Source of the DNA: Phaeodactylibacter xiamenensis
GTDB taxonomy: Bacteria > Bacteroidota > Bacteroidia > Chitinophagales > Saprospiraceae
Direction: 5' to 3'
DNA length: 64,000 nucleotides
Assembly (NCBI RefSeq): GCF_000759025.1
Contig: NZ_JPOS01000039.1
Location: 357,979 to 421,978, forward strand
The translations under genes were made by a program, and so were the position numbers. Below the pieces are notes generated by a model, which worked only from the letters and a program-made list of their open reading frames with translations, was not told the DNA's origin and did not search any database. The stretch's first letter is position 1. Each line of letters begins with the position of its first letter. This document shows, piece after piece, positions 8,718 to 19,500 of the stretch.

Positions 8718-9272
8718 TTATAATTCTACGTATTTATCGTAGATATATTTCAATTCATCATGAATGCCCCAGCCCAGCCCAAAAGTTTTACTCAACATCA
8801 ACTGAGCGTAAGATCGAAACTCAGTGGACAGTTGTTCCTTTTGCATGATTTTGCAAGCCTGTTCGAAGCCGCTTGCCAGAGAATTGTAGAAGGGTTCGTC
8901 TATATCACCAAACTCCAAAGTGAAATCTATCATCACTTCTGTGCGATAGAGCCACAGCTCTACCACATCTTTGGGATGGGTAGAGATTTTTTTAAACTCG
9001 GTAATCACTTTTCTGGATGCCCCGTTCCCAGCCCTGCCGAAGCCGCGTTTCGGGAAATATTCTGCTTTGATTTTATCTTTGTACTGCTGTAGAATTTCAG
9101 CCGTACTTTCATCGAGTTCGAGCTGGTAATATTCTCTTACGGGTTTGAAGATATCGTAGAGCTTTTTGACCTCCTGCTCTAAATCCTTTCTTGAAAGGGT
9201 TGACAGATACTTGTTCAACGATCGTTTCAAAGTGTAGTTTTTAAGTTCAGGTTGATGGATGCCGGGTAACAA
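8718..9272 (-). CDS. DUF6155-like helical protein
   Basis: 184 residues, charged and helical, no signal peptide, so cytoplasmic. The pattern of Leu/Glu/Lys helices with EYFPKRGFGR in the middle and two later helices (VVELWLYRTEVMIDFTLEFGD; FYNSLASGFEQACKIM) resembles the DUF6155 family. There is no in-frame ATG before the conserved part: the open frame begins with TTG at 9272, and a second TTG at 9230 (TLKRSLNKYL) fits the family N-terminus better. It lies 41 bp downstream of the 9314-10279 gene. Function unknown. Confidence 0.7.
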   Translation of the reverse strand: MLPGIHQPELKNYTLKRSLNKYLSTLSRKDLEQEVKKLYDIFKPVREYYQLELDESTAEILQQYKDKIKAEYFPKRGFGRAGNGASRKVITEFKKISTHPKDVVELWLYRTEVMIDFTLEFGDIDEPFYNSLASGFEQACKIMQKEQLSTEFRSYAQLMLSKTFGLGWGIHDELKYIYDKYVEL

Positions 9273-9313
9273 TTTATAGTCGGCCTCTGACTATATAAGC
9301 TCAGATGAACAGC

Positions 9314-10279
9314 TTAGTTCGAAGTGATTTCACACTTTCCGGCCCTCAGGTCTTTCTCCACCTTCTTGAATTTGATATCCGACCGTACTTCCCCATCCGC
9401 GTAGCGGACAGTAATCTTCTGGTTGCGACCGATACCTTTGAAAGGGTCTTCGGGAGGCGTGGTGTTCCGGGGCTGCTCAGCAAATGCCGCCATCTGCCGT
9501 TGCATGAGATAGGCTTCGATAGACTCTTTGCTTGACAAATCGACTCCCTGCTGCATGGCCTCCATCATCATCGCTTTGGCGGGGCCCCAATTGCTTTCCT
9601 TAGCGGCCTCCACTGGTATGCGGTCTTTGATCTCTTCAACGGTTTCGATCAATTCAGCTGCATTTTTAATATGCCCGGCATCGCCCAAAAAGCGCAGGAA
9701 TGCAATGACGACCTTCCCATAAGGTCTAAATTCTTCGGGACGTGCGGTGACTTTCCCCGGCGCCCATTCCAGGCAAACGGCCCTTACATGCTCCGGTGCC
9801 CATTCCTCCGGTAGCACGCACTCGTAATTGTACAGGTAGTTCAGGAAGGAGTCCACTGCCATACTGACGTTGCTGGTTTCGAACTCCGCTATCGGCTCAA
9901 AGAACGGGCTTTCGCGGAAAGCAGTTTTCCAGGCCTCCTGCTTTGCCACCCAAAGGCTTTCCTCCGTCAGTTCCAGTTTTCTCTCCCGGTCGACCAGCCG
10001 TTCAATTGCGGCCATAATTTCCTGCTCTGTGCTTCGGCTAGGCGCATGTTCCAGGTCTTCTGCCTTGAAATAATATTCCACCACCTCTTCACCTCTTTCA
10101 CGGACATGGGTTAAGTATTCGTCAGAAAGGGAGTCGATGGTAGGCGCGTCGAGCCCCATACCATAAAGCCCATCTTTCTCATTCACATGGAATATCTCCC
10201 CGCCCCAATTTTCGGCGATTTCTCCGGTATCCAGTACTGTTCCCGGTTTCACGCGTACAAAGTCTCCTCTTTTGAACAT
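9314..10279 (-). CDS. Uncharacterised protein with SEC-C-like tail
   Basis: 321 residues, soluble. Residues 1-75 (MFKRGDFVRVKPGTV ... GGEIFHV) look like a small SH3/KOW-type beta barrel. Residues about 100-265 form a helical domain with NWGPAKAMMMEAMQQGVDL, a pattern seen in SEC-C/UPF0149-associated proteins. The tail PFKGIGRNQKITVRYADGEV ... KFKKVEKDLRAGKC starts like a SEC-C motif (IGRN) but has lost the CxC zinc cysteines. It sits between parB and DUF5683 with the DUF6155-like gene. The SEC-C link is inference; the function is unknown. Confidence 0.7.
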   Translation of the reverse strand: MFKRGDFVRVKPGTVLDTGEIAENWGGEIFHVNEKDGLYGMGLDAPTIDSLSDEYLTHVRERGEEVVEYYFKAEDLEHAPSRSTEQEIMAAIERLVDRERKLELTEESLWVAKQEAWKTAFRESPFFEPIAEFETSNVSMAVDSFLNYLYNYECVLPEEWAPEHVRAVCLEWAPGKVTARPEEFRPYGKVVIAFLRFLGDAGHIKNAAELIETVEEIKDRIPVEAAKESNWGPAKAMMMEAMQQGVDLSSKESIEAYLMQRQMAAFAEQPRNTTPPEDPFKGIGRNQKITVRYADGEVRSDIKFKKVEKDLRAGKCEITSN

Positions 10280-10606
10280 TGGATCTAATGATTTTCTGGT
10301 CTTTTAATTCAGGCGGGAAATTATAGAAATTTACGGGGTATTGCAATAGTTTTTGGGACTATGCATGCCTGTCGCCGTTCTGCCCGCTTCCAAGATTCCG
10401 AAAGTTGCCGGGATGTGGCGCCTGGAGAATGGCGGAAACATTTGCCTGAAAAGAATGATCTTTTAAATCCATCAGTACTATTCGGGGAGAGCCCCTTTTT
10501 GAGCTCTGCCTACGGCGGATGGTGTATTGTACAAAGGGGGCAGCTATGCCCAAAGCACCAGATATTTTTCAACAGGAGATGATTTTTCCAGCTTCCACAG
10601 GGGGGC
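10280..10606. other. Intergenic stretch, nothing clear
   Basis: 327 bp between the 9314-10279 gene and parB. Open frames here are short and lack any recognisable pattern. The parB-proximal end carries CCCCTGTGGAAGCTGG just after the parB stop, without a terminator-like stem and T-tract. Confidence 0.5.
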
Positions 10607-11560
10607 TCAAATATCCACCTCCAACTCCTCCAACAGCGCATTCAGCTCCTCCACAGAGCCAAACGGCACCACAATCTGCCCCTTTCCGGCCGCCTCGTCC
10701 TTCAGCTTGAGGTCAATGCGTTTGGAGCCCAGCTTGGCGCGGAGCTCATTGAGGATGCGCTGATAGTTGTCGGGCAGGGCCTTTTTCTTTTTGGTCTGCT
10801 TGCTGTACTCGCGGACTAGACGCTCGGTGTCCCGGACGCTCAGGCGGCTTTCCAGGACTTTGTCGAGGACTTTCTTTTGCAGCAGCTTGTCTGCAATGCC
10901 GGCCAGTGCGCGGCCGTGGCCCATGCTGATGCCGCCCGACTTCAGGGCTTGCATGACTTCGAGGTGGACGTCGAGGAGGCGGAGGTAGTTGGTGATGGTA
11001 GCCCGCTTTTTGCCAACACGCTCGGCCAGCATCTCGTGGGAGAGGTTGAATTCCTCAATCAGGCGGTGGTAGGAGAAGGCAACCTCCATGGGGTTGAGGT
11101 TTTCACGCTGAATATTTTCCACCAGGGCCATCTCGGTCATTTCCTGGTCGCTGGCGATGCGGATGTAGGTGGGAATCTCCTCCAGTTTGGCGAGTTGGGC
11201 GGCGCGCCAGCGGCGTTCTCCGGAGATGATCTGGTATTCGTGGTCGTTGAAGCGGCGCACGGTGATGGGCTGAATGAGCCCGTAGGTCTTTAGGGAATCG
11301 GCCAGTTCCTGCAGGGCTTCCGGCTCGAACTCCTTACGCGGCTGGTCTGGGTTGGGGGCGATTTGCACCACGGGGATCATCGCTACGGTGTTGGCGAGCT
11401 CTTTGCTGACGCCTGCCGGGTCATTTTGGATATCTTCTTCGGTGATGTTGAAGTACGACAGCCGCCCGCCGCTGCCTGTGCCTTTACCGGCAACGGTACG
11501 CAGGGAGCTTCGCAAATCATCTGCACTGGGCTTTTTCTTCTTGCTGATGCGTTTGGCCAT
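10607..11560 (-). CDS. parB: Chromosome-partitioning protein ParB
   Basis: 317 residues. CTP-dependent DNA clamp that loads at parS and works with ParA in origin segregation. A charged N-terminal tail is followed by the ParB/Srx domain (about 65-160) with ALQELADSLKTYGLIQPITV and the nucleotide-binding motif ISGERRWRAAQLA, then the HTH domain (MALVENIQRENLNPMEVAFSY; LSHEMLAERVGKKRATITNYLRLL), a linker and a C-terminal dimerisation region. parA lies 26 bp upstream (ORF end to ORF start), so the two are one operon. No parS core (GTTTCACGTGAAAC type) was found by eye in the window. Confidence 0.97.
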   Translation of the reverse strand: MAKRISKKKKPSADDLRSSLRTVAGKGTGSGGRLSYFNITEEDIQNDPAGVSKELANTVAMIPVVQIAPNPDQPRKEFEPEALQELADSLKTYGLIQPITVRRFNDHEYQIISGERRWRAAQLAKLEEIPTYIRIASDQEMTEMALVENIQRENLNPMEVAFSYHRLIEEFNLSHEMLAERVGKKRATITNYLRLLDVHLEVMQALKSGGISMGHGRALAGIADKLLQKKVLDKVLESRLSVRDTERLVREYSKQTKKKKALPDNYQRILNELRAKLGSKRIDLKLKDEAAGKGQIVVPFGSVEELNALLEELEVDI

Positions 11561-11585
11561 AGGTTATTTGGTTTTGGGAACGTGA

Positions 11586-12386
<801 letters not shown>

Positions 12387-12593
12387 AATCTGAATCCATG
12401 TTGATGGCCCGGCAATACTGTCCGGCCCGCTAAAAAATGAAGGGTGAAGTAGTGTGCTTCGGCTGCTTGGTGGTTGTAACACCTTAGTAACCTCACAGTA
12501 CCGTTACTGGTATGCTGCGAAAATATTGGTTACCTGGCCGGAAGAACAAAAACGTACTTCACCCTGCTGTGAATGATACAGGTTAATACCGCA

Positions 12594-13274
12594 TCATAGT
12601 TCAAGGCTTTCGCCGATTGCTGGCAAAATTAACGCTTTTCCTTTAGCATCAAAAGCTTTTTGCGCGGCCTTATGGTCTATTTTAATATACCCAAAGGTGT
12701 CGTAGTGACAGCCGACGACCCGGTCACAGTCGATGAAATCGCAGGCCATCAGGGCATCTTCATACCCCATGGTGAAGTTATCACCTACAGGCAAAATAGC
12801 CACGTCAAGGGCCGGGCAGGTCATAGGAATAAGCTTCATGTCCATGGTCAGGGCGGTGTCGCCGGCAAAGTAAAGGCAGCCTTCCTCATTCCAGATAACG
12901 AAGCCGCCGGGGTTGCCGCCGTAGGTGCCATCAGGCAATACACTGGAATGGACAGCATTGACATACTTGACGATACCAAAGTCGAATTTGACCTTGCCAC
13001 CGTGGTTCATAGGGTGGCCTTCCAGCCCCTTTTCTCCGTACCAGCTGACGATCTCAAAGTTGGAAATGATTTTGGCGCCGGTACGCTTGGCAATAGACTC
13101 GACATCCACCACATGGTCCTGATGCCCGTGAGAAACGAGGATGTAGTCGGCTTTTATCTTGTCCACCTCCACCTCAGCTGCTAATTCGTTGGGTGAAATA
13201 AAGGGGTCGAAGAGGATGTGCTTGCCCATGGTTTCCAGCCCGAAGGCGGAGTGGCCGTAGTACGTTAGTTTCAC
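12594..13274 (-). CDS. UPF0173-type metallo-beta-lactamase-fold hydrolase
   Basis: 226 residues, the usual family length. The metal-binding motif HGHQDH at residues 49-54 is intact, with later ligands in NAVHSS, FAGDTA and GCHYDTFG. No signal peptide, so cytoplasmic. The substrate of this family (YtkL-like) is unsettled. It is transcribed on the same strand as parAB, 208 bp upstream of parA. Confidence 0.92.
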   Translation of the reverse strand: MKLTYYGHSAFGLETMGKHILFDPFISPNELAAEVEVDKIKADYILVSHGHQDHVVDVESIAKRTGAKIISNFEIVSWYGEKGLEGHPMNHGGKVKFDFGIVKYVNAVHSSVLPDGTYGGNPGGFVIWNEEGCLYFAGDTALTMDMKLIPMTCPALDVAILPVGDNFTMGYEDALMACDFIDCDRVVGCHYDTFGYIKIDHKAAQKAFDAKGKALILPAIGESLEL

Positions 13275-13388
13275 TATTTTTTGCTTTTGGTGATGATTTG
13301 ATTTTATCTGTGCTTGAATATAGGAAAATTGGTTAGAATCAGAAAGTGTTAAACATTTTTAGGGCTCCAACTGTGTATACTGACGATT

Positions 13389-13530
13389 AAGTGGTTTGCT
13401 ACAGCAAACCTACTCAATGTCTGCCTGCGTGTCGGTACTTCGGCAGACAGGTCAGCATTTACGCTGGGAAGTGGCTCGCGTTTGTCCTGATAAGCTACGC
13501 TTCGTCACGGATCAATGTTGCAAACCACTT
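13389..13530. mobile_element. 142-bp MITE-like element with 15-bp terminal inverted repeats
   Basis: The segment begins AAGTGGTTTGCTACA (13389-13403) and ends TGTTGCAAACCACTT (13516-13530); these are inverted copies with 14 of 15 matches. Inside the left end GGTTTGCTACAGCAAACC (13393-13410) is also a perfect palindrome. The middle holds CTGCCTG...GGCAGACAGG (13421-13451). No open frame, no clear target-site duplication. It occupies the space between the UPF0173 gene and the FMN reductase gene and ends 50 bp before the latter's start. Confidence 0.6.
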
Positions 13531-13580
13531 CATATTGCGTAAACTATGTCTGTATTTCAAACGAGCCGCTAAACAAAATT

Positions 13581-14117
13581 ATGATAACCGTTATATCCGG
13601 TACCAACCGAAAGGGCAGCGAATGCCTGAATTTTGCGAAATTGTACGCCGACTTGCTGCAAAAGCATACGGAAGAAGAAGTGAAGCTACTGGCGCTCGAG
13701 CAAATCCCGCACGACTGGTTCCATGCGGCGATGTATTCCGAACAGTCGCCTTCTGTTGCCGCCCTGCAGGACGAGTACGTGTTGCCGGCTGATAAAATGG
13801 TGTTCGTAATGCCAGAGTACAACGGTAGCTACCCGGGCTCAGTGAAGCTCTTCATTGATGCCTGCTCGGTGCGGGAGTACAGCCGCAACTTCCAGAATAA
13901 AAAAGCCGCTTTGGTGGGTATCGCTTCGGGCAGGGCAGGCAACCTGCGCGGGATGGACCATCTGACCGGCGTCCTCAACTACCTGGGTATGACGGTAATG
14001 CCCAACAAACTGCCCATTTCCAGCATTTTTAAACTAAAAAACGGCAACGGCGAGATCGCTGATGCGGACACCCTGAAGGTGATGGAGGCGCATGCCCGGG
14101 AGTTTGTGGGGTATTAG
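13581..14117 (+). CDS. NADPH-dependent FMN reductase family protein
   Basis: 178 residues from ATG 13581; the upstream in-frame ATG at 13515 lies inside the MITE-like element and is rejected. Flavodoxin-like fold: ISGTNRKGSECLNFA is the phosphate-binding loop for FMN and MPEYNGSYPGSVKLFID is the second flavin loop. Expected to reduce FMN or quinones with NAD(P)H in the cytoplasm. Monocistronic as far as can be seen. Confidence 0.92.
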   Translation: MITVISGTNRKGSECLNFAKLYADLLQKHTEEEVKLLALEQIPHDWFHAAMYSEQSPSVAALQDEYVLPADKMVFVMPEYNGSYPGSVKLFIDACSVREYSRNFQNKKAALVGIASGRAGNLRGMDHLTGVLNYLGMTVMPNKLPISSIFKLKNGNGEIADADTLKVMEAHAREFVGY

Positions 14118-14316
14118 GGTTGTGGTGTTATGGTTTTGTCTTGGCTCAGGCTCAGGTTGAGGTTGGTCCTGTGCCAGTCCTATGGGAGGATGAGGTTGAG
14201 ACCAACCGGGGCCCTCTGCAGGGAGCGACAGTAAACTGTCGCCTCAGGGGAGCCATCAGAGCGCCCTCAACCTTAACCTTAGCCTTAACCTTAACCTCGC
14301 TCAGCCCCCGCCTCGC
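14118..14316. repeat. Repeat cluster with GACAGTAAACTGTC palindrome
   Basis: Holds the modules seen at 6609-6715: AGCGACAGTAAACTGTCGCC, CTCAGGGGAG, AGAGCGC, then a run of AACCTT hexamers (about 14265-14303), with CAGGTTGAGGTTGGTCC (inverted module) at the left. It fills the space between the FMN reductase and the convergent sppA. The palindrome could also act as a weak terminator, but no T-tract follows. Confidence 0.7.
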
Positions 14317-16086
14317 TTAATACGACAGCAAATAAGGCATACGGGCCTGCACACCCTTACTTTCCGCCAAGTCTTTCACCAGCCGGTAATGGTTGTATTG
14401 GTCACCCAGCTGATACTTCAGCATCGCCTGTGCACGGACGTTTTCTTCGCCCAGCCACTGTTCCATTAGTTGCTGAAAAGGATCCTTGACCTTTGGGTAA
14501 TCGGTAGTTCGGTATTCATCCAGTTCTGCCAGCGTAGCGGCGGCATCAATGGCGCGGTCCAGCCCGCCGAGGGCGTCCACCAGCCCGATTTTGAGGCCTG
14601 CATTACCGGTCCAGACCCGTCCCTGTGCAATCGCGTGGACGGAATCTCTGGGTAGCCCGCGGCCTTCGCTTACCCGCTGCAGGAAAGTCTCATACATACT
14701 ATCGGTGCGGATTTGCATCAGGCGCGCGCCCTGAGGGGACATCGGGAAGAATGGCGTAATGCCAAGGGAGAAATCGCCGGTCTTCACCGTATCGAAGTGG
14801 ATGCCCAGCTTCTCGTTCATCAACTCGCTGGCATCCGGGATCAGGGAAAAGACGCCGATGGAGCCGGTCAGGGTATTGGGCTCGGCAAAAATCGAATCGG
14901 CGGCTGCGGAGATATAGTAACCTCCGGAAGCTGCGTAGTCGCCCATTGACACGACCACCGGTTTGCCGGCTTCCTGTGTCAGGCGGATTTCCTTCCAGAT
15001 GTTTTCGGAAGCCATGGCACTGCCGCCCGGTGAGTTGACCCGGAGTACAACGGCTTTGATGCGGTCGCTTTTGCGGGCCTCTTTGATGTATTTTACGTAC
15101 TGCTCGTCACCTATTGTGCCCGGTGTCCCATTGCCATCCACAATAGCGCCTTCTGCATAAATAATGGCGATCTTGTCTTTGACGGAGTAATCTTTGTCTG
15201 CTTTGCTGGCTTTGGCATAGGTGCTCAGTCCCACCCGCTTGATGTCTTCGTCTTCTTCAAGCCCAAGGCGCTCGCGGAGGCGGTCGAGGGCAGCGTCCCG
15301 GTGGTCGATTACATCGACAAGGCCGCTGCTCAGCGCGCTGTTGGGGTCAATACCTTCGTAGTCGTTGGCAATCTGCCGGAGCTCCGGTACACTTAGTCCG
15401 CGGGCGTCGCTCAGCCCCATCAGAAAGTGGTGGTACACATCATCCAGGTAAGTGCGGATTTGCTGCCGGTTGGCATCGCTCAGTTCATTAAGGCGGTAGG
15501 GCTCGGTAGCGCCTTTGAATTTGCCGGCGTAGTATACCTGCATGTTGACGCCAATGCGGTCCAGCATGTCCTTGAAGAACGGGATTTGCGTGGAGAAGCC
15601 ACGTAAGTCCACGATACCCAGTGGATTGAGTAAGACCTCATCAGCAGTAGCCGCCAGGTAGTAGCCGGCCTGCGTGTAGTAGTCGCCGTAGGCAATGATG
15701 AATTTGCCTTTTTTCTTGAAATCCACCAGCGCATCGCGGATCACTCCTGAGGAGGCGAGCCCGATAGCGCTTAGCTGCTCCGGCTCCAGAAATATACCTT
15801 TGATGTCGTCGTCCTCAGCTGCCCGGTCAATGGCATCTACGATTGCGGTCAGGCCAAGGGTACTCTCCGTTTCGAAAGCGAAGGGGTCGATTTCCAGGTT
15901 GTTGGTTTGCTCCGGGATGGGGCGGTCGAGGGTTAGGTGGAGCACCGAGTTGGCCTCTACATCCTTTACTTTTTCGGATGCGCTGATTGCCTGCCCGATC
16001 ACAAGGGCACCAATGCCCATGAGCAGGAAGAAACCAATGAACAGTCCAAGGCAGGAGGCTAATAAGAATTTCAGAAATTGTCCCAT
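14317..16086 (-). CDS. sppA: Signal peptide peptidase SppA, long (67-kDa type) form
   Basis: 589 residues. Inner-membrane serine protease that removes cleaved signal peptides. One N-terminal membrane helix (about 5-33), then two tandem ClpP-like halves, as in the E. coli long form. The catalytic Lys is in GKFKGATEPY (about residue 188, N-terminal half) and the catalytic Ser in GDYAASGGYY (about residue 385, C-terminal half), so the split Ser/Lys dyad is intact. NSPGGSAMASE and NTLTGSIGVF are further family signatures. Confidence 0.96.
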   Translation of the reverse strand: MGQFLKFLLASCLGLFIGFFLLMGIGALVIGQAISASEKVKDVEANSVLHLTLDRPIPEQTNNLEIDPFAFETESTLGLTAIVDAIDRAAEDDDIKGIFLEPEQLSAIGLASSGVIRDALVDFKKKGKFIIAYGDYYTQAGYYLAATADEVLLNPLGIVDLRGFSTQIPFFKDMLDRIGVNMQVYYAGKFKGATEPYRLNELSDANRQQIRTYLDDVYHHFLMGLSDARGLSVPELRQIANDYEGIDPNSALSSGLVDVIDHRDAALDRLRERLGLEEDEDIKRVGLSTYAKASKADKDYSVKDKIAIIYAEGAIVDGNGTPGTIGDEQYVKYIKEARKSDRIKAVVLRVNSPGGSAMASENIWKEIRLTQEAGKPVVVSMGDYAASGGYYISAAADSIFAEPNTLTGSIGVFSLIPDASELMNEKLGIHFDTVKTGDFSLGITPFFPMSPQGARLMQIRTDSMYETFLQRVSEGRGLPRDSVHAIAQGRVWTGNAGLKIGLVDALGGLDRAIDAAATLAELDEYRTTDYPKVKDPFQQLMEQWLGEENVRAQAMLKYQLGDQYNHYRLVKDLAESKGVQARMPYLLSY

Positions 16087-16584
16087 AGAATGGTATGATT
16101 ATAATCGTTTGTCGTTGTGGCTTTCCGGTGCGTTTGGCTGAATTATGCGAAGCGATCTGGCATTTTGGTCTTTCCCAAAGCTTGCCAAAAGCCGTTCCGT
16201 ACTCAACAGAACAGCCCGGTTTTACAGGAGGTATAACAGTCGTTTTACGGGTGAGTGTTCTTAACAACGTCCGAAAATACCTGGCATTTGGAAAGAATGC
16301 CGTACTTTTTAGATTAACAGCGTCAAAATATAGAGTAAAATGTCAAATTCAGAACCCTCCGGCGAATTGATGAGGGCGGAACACTTCATTTTGGCGCAAA
16401 CACCTTATTTTTGAAAAATATTGCCAAAGATCATTGCAGTGCATTTCTGTTTTGATGAGTGGCGGAAAAGGGGAAACTCATTCTTAGGAATGCCCACGCT
16501 GCCATTTTTGCTTTATTTTGACTGAGACTACAACTTATGAATCACCCGGCCCGGCAGGCTTTTAAAAGTGTTATACCGCATACT
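16087..16584. other. Divergent intergenic region between sppA and the T9SS giant
   Basis: No gene visible. A match to the Bacteroidota -7 element TAnnTTTG (TATTTTTG) is at 16406-16413, pointing towards the giant; the only nearby upstream TTTG is 12 bp away, shorter than the usual spacing, so this promoter is weakly supported. Confidence 0.35.
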
Positions 16585-19500
16585 ATGAGCACCATTACCA
16601 GAAAACTACTGAGCGCATCGGCTTTCCTGATTTTTTGCCTTACCGCTTTTGGACAGGATATGAGCGTCGCTACCGGCGCCCCCTTTACGCCTCAAAATCT
16701 CATCTCGAATGTCTTCCTGGGCGAAGGTGTGGAAGTGCTGGATATACAATTCAACGGCAACCCTCAGTCCGTGGGCTTTTTCAATCAGGCACAGGACGAA
16801 ATCGGTATCGACCGGGGCATCGTTATGTCTACTGGTTTTGCGGCTTCTAATGCAGGGACGGGGGTGGATCAGGTGGGAGATGACTTCTCCAATTCCAATA
16901 TGGGCACGAATCTTGCGGACCCTGATCTGCTGGCCATCACCGGTGGGGTAGAGGTGAATGACCTGGTGCGCTACATCATCACTTTTATTCCGATATCGGA
17001 TACGCTGCGCTTCAACTACATCTTTGGCTCCGAGGAATACCCGGAGTATGCCTGCTCTAACTTCAATGATGTCTTCGGGTTTTTCATCAGCGGGCCAGGC
17101 ATCAACGGCCCTTTTACCAATAATGCAGAAAATATTGCCCTCCTGCCCGGTACTGACCTGCCGGTGACGATTAACAACCTCAATTCCGGTACAGTAGGGT
17201 CGAATGGTAGCATTGGCAACTGTACGCCTCCGGAGGGCAGCCTGGACTATTCCGAATTTTACAACGACAACGACAACTCCAATAACCAACCGGTCTTCGA
17301 TGGTTTCTCCAATGTTTTTACGGCTGAAGCGGTGGTACAGCCATGCAGCACCTATACCATCAAGCTGGTGATTGCGGATGTGAGCGACGGAGCGTTCGAC
17401 TCTGGCGTTTTCCTTGAGGCCAAGAGCTTCGGTACGGGCTCCCTGAATGTTGAAGCCGCGACCGTTAGCCTGGACGGATCGGTGGCGGAGGGTTGTGCGG
17501 AAGGTTTGCTGACCTTTAGCCTCCCTGGCCCGGTGGAATCGGATTATCCGATCGACTACCAGATTCTGGGCACGGCTGAGAATGGCGTGGACTATGCCTT
17601 TATCCCTTCCGATCTGTTCATTCCTGCCGGCGACAGTGCTATCAGTATCCCGATTATTGCCTTTGAAGATGGCATCGATGAGGGGGAAGAGACCATCCTG
17701 ATCGACGTGCAGCGGGACCCCTGCAACCGCGATACCATACCTATTCTCATACGCGAAAACCCGCTGATACCTGCTGATTTAGGCCCGGATGTGCAGTTGT
17801 GCCTGGGCGATAGCCTGGAACTGATGGGCGAGCTGCCAGTGCCTTTGCCGCCTCCGCCTTCCTTTACCAGTACCTCCCCCGTTAGTATTCCGGCCAATCC
17901 GCCAAATGTGCAGTTGTTCTCTCCGGTGACGGCCATCGGGGTCATCCCGCCCACGCTTGGCCCGGGGGTCATCCAATCGGTTTGTATTGATAGCTTCAAC
18001 CACCGCTGGATTGATGATATGGACTTTTTCCTTATTGGGCCCAACGATCAGTTTATGGAGCTGGCGACAGATGTGGGCGCAGATGGTGGGAATGCCCTGG
18101 GGCAGGACTTTTTCATTGATATGTGCTTTACGCCGGAGGCTACCACCAACATCAATACCCTGCCGGTCAGCGATTTGCCATTCACCGGCAGCTGGGCGCC
18201 GGAGGGCGTTTGGTCTGACCTCTACGGGGACGATAAGAATTCCAATGGCACCTGGCAGCTACTGATGATTGACGATACACCAAGTGCGGGTGGTACGCTG
18301 CACAGCTGGACCATCACTTTCAATCCGGTCTACGAGATTGCCTACGAATGGCAGCCTGCCGCCGGGCTGAGTTGTGCGGACTGCCCCAATCCGATCGCCA
18401 CACCGGATACGACCACCACCTACATTCTGAATGCCACCGATTCCTACGGCTGTACCACATCAGATACGATTACGGTTGAAGTTATTGAAGGGCCTGAGGC
18501 GCCGGCATTGAACTGTGCGAATGTTACAGGCAGCAGTGTCACAGTAGACTGGGAAGAAGTGGCCGGTGCTACCGGCGGATACGAAGTCAATGTGAATGGC
18601 GGGCCCTGGATGCCTTCCAATGGCACTACCGATCATACGGTCAGCAACCTGGGCTTTTTGACCAATGTAACTATTGAGGTGCGCGGAGTGGGCGAATGCC
18701 CCGGTTTTTCAAGGACCATCACCTGTCAGACGTTGGATTGTGTGCCTCCAAATGTCACGCTTTTGGATACTACGCCCATCACCTGTAACGGGGGCAGCGA
18801 CGGAGGCGTTGAAGTGAGCGCTTCCGGCACCGTCGGCCCGTATCAGTTTGCACTGAATGGGGTGGAAAACACGACCGGTATCTTCAATGGCTTAGCTGCC
18901 GGGACCTATCAGGTAGCAGTAGTGGATGGCGCTAATTGCGGTACCACTCTAAGTATAACGGTCACCGAACCTGCACCGCTGGAAATCATCGGGCAAATCA
19001 CGCCGGTTAGCTGCAAAGATGCTGCTGATGGCGCTATTGCACTGGAACTTCCAGCGCCCAATGGCCCCTACAGTTTCGACTGGGAAGGGCTGGGCACGGA
19101 CTCCCTGCAAACGGGCTTATCTGCCGGCGATTACCCGGTGGCCATTACAGATGTGACGGGTTGTGTGGCTTTGGACACCCTTGCGGTCCCGGAGCCAGAC
19201 AGCCTTCTGGCCACCGCAATGGTTACAGATATCAGTTGTGCCGGCGATTCCTCGGGTGTGGTCAGCCTTGAGCTTACCGGCGGCACCCTGCCGTATCAAG
19301 TTGCCTACGACGGTGGGTTGGTGGCGGTTTCGGATAGCTCAGTGGTGACTGAGATCCCTGCCGGTAGCTATGCTGCGAATATTCAGGATGCCAATGGATG
19401 TACGCTTTCGGTACCCTTTGAAATAGAGGAACCCACACCGCTAAACCTGCAATTATCAGGTACAGATGCGTTATGTGCGGACAGCCTCAGCGGGCGTGCT

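Noticed and set aside
12487..12511. AGTAAC...GTTACT inverted repeat upstream of parA
   Set aside because: Only six base pairs with an 11-nt spacer; too weak to call an operator.
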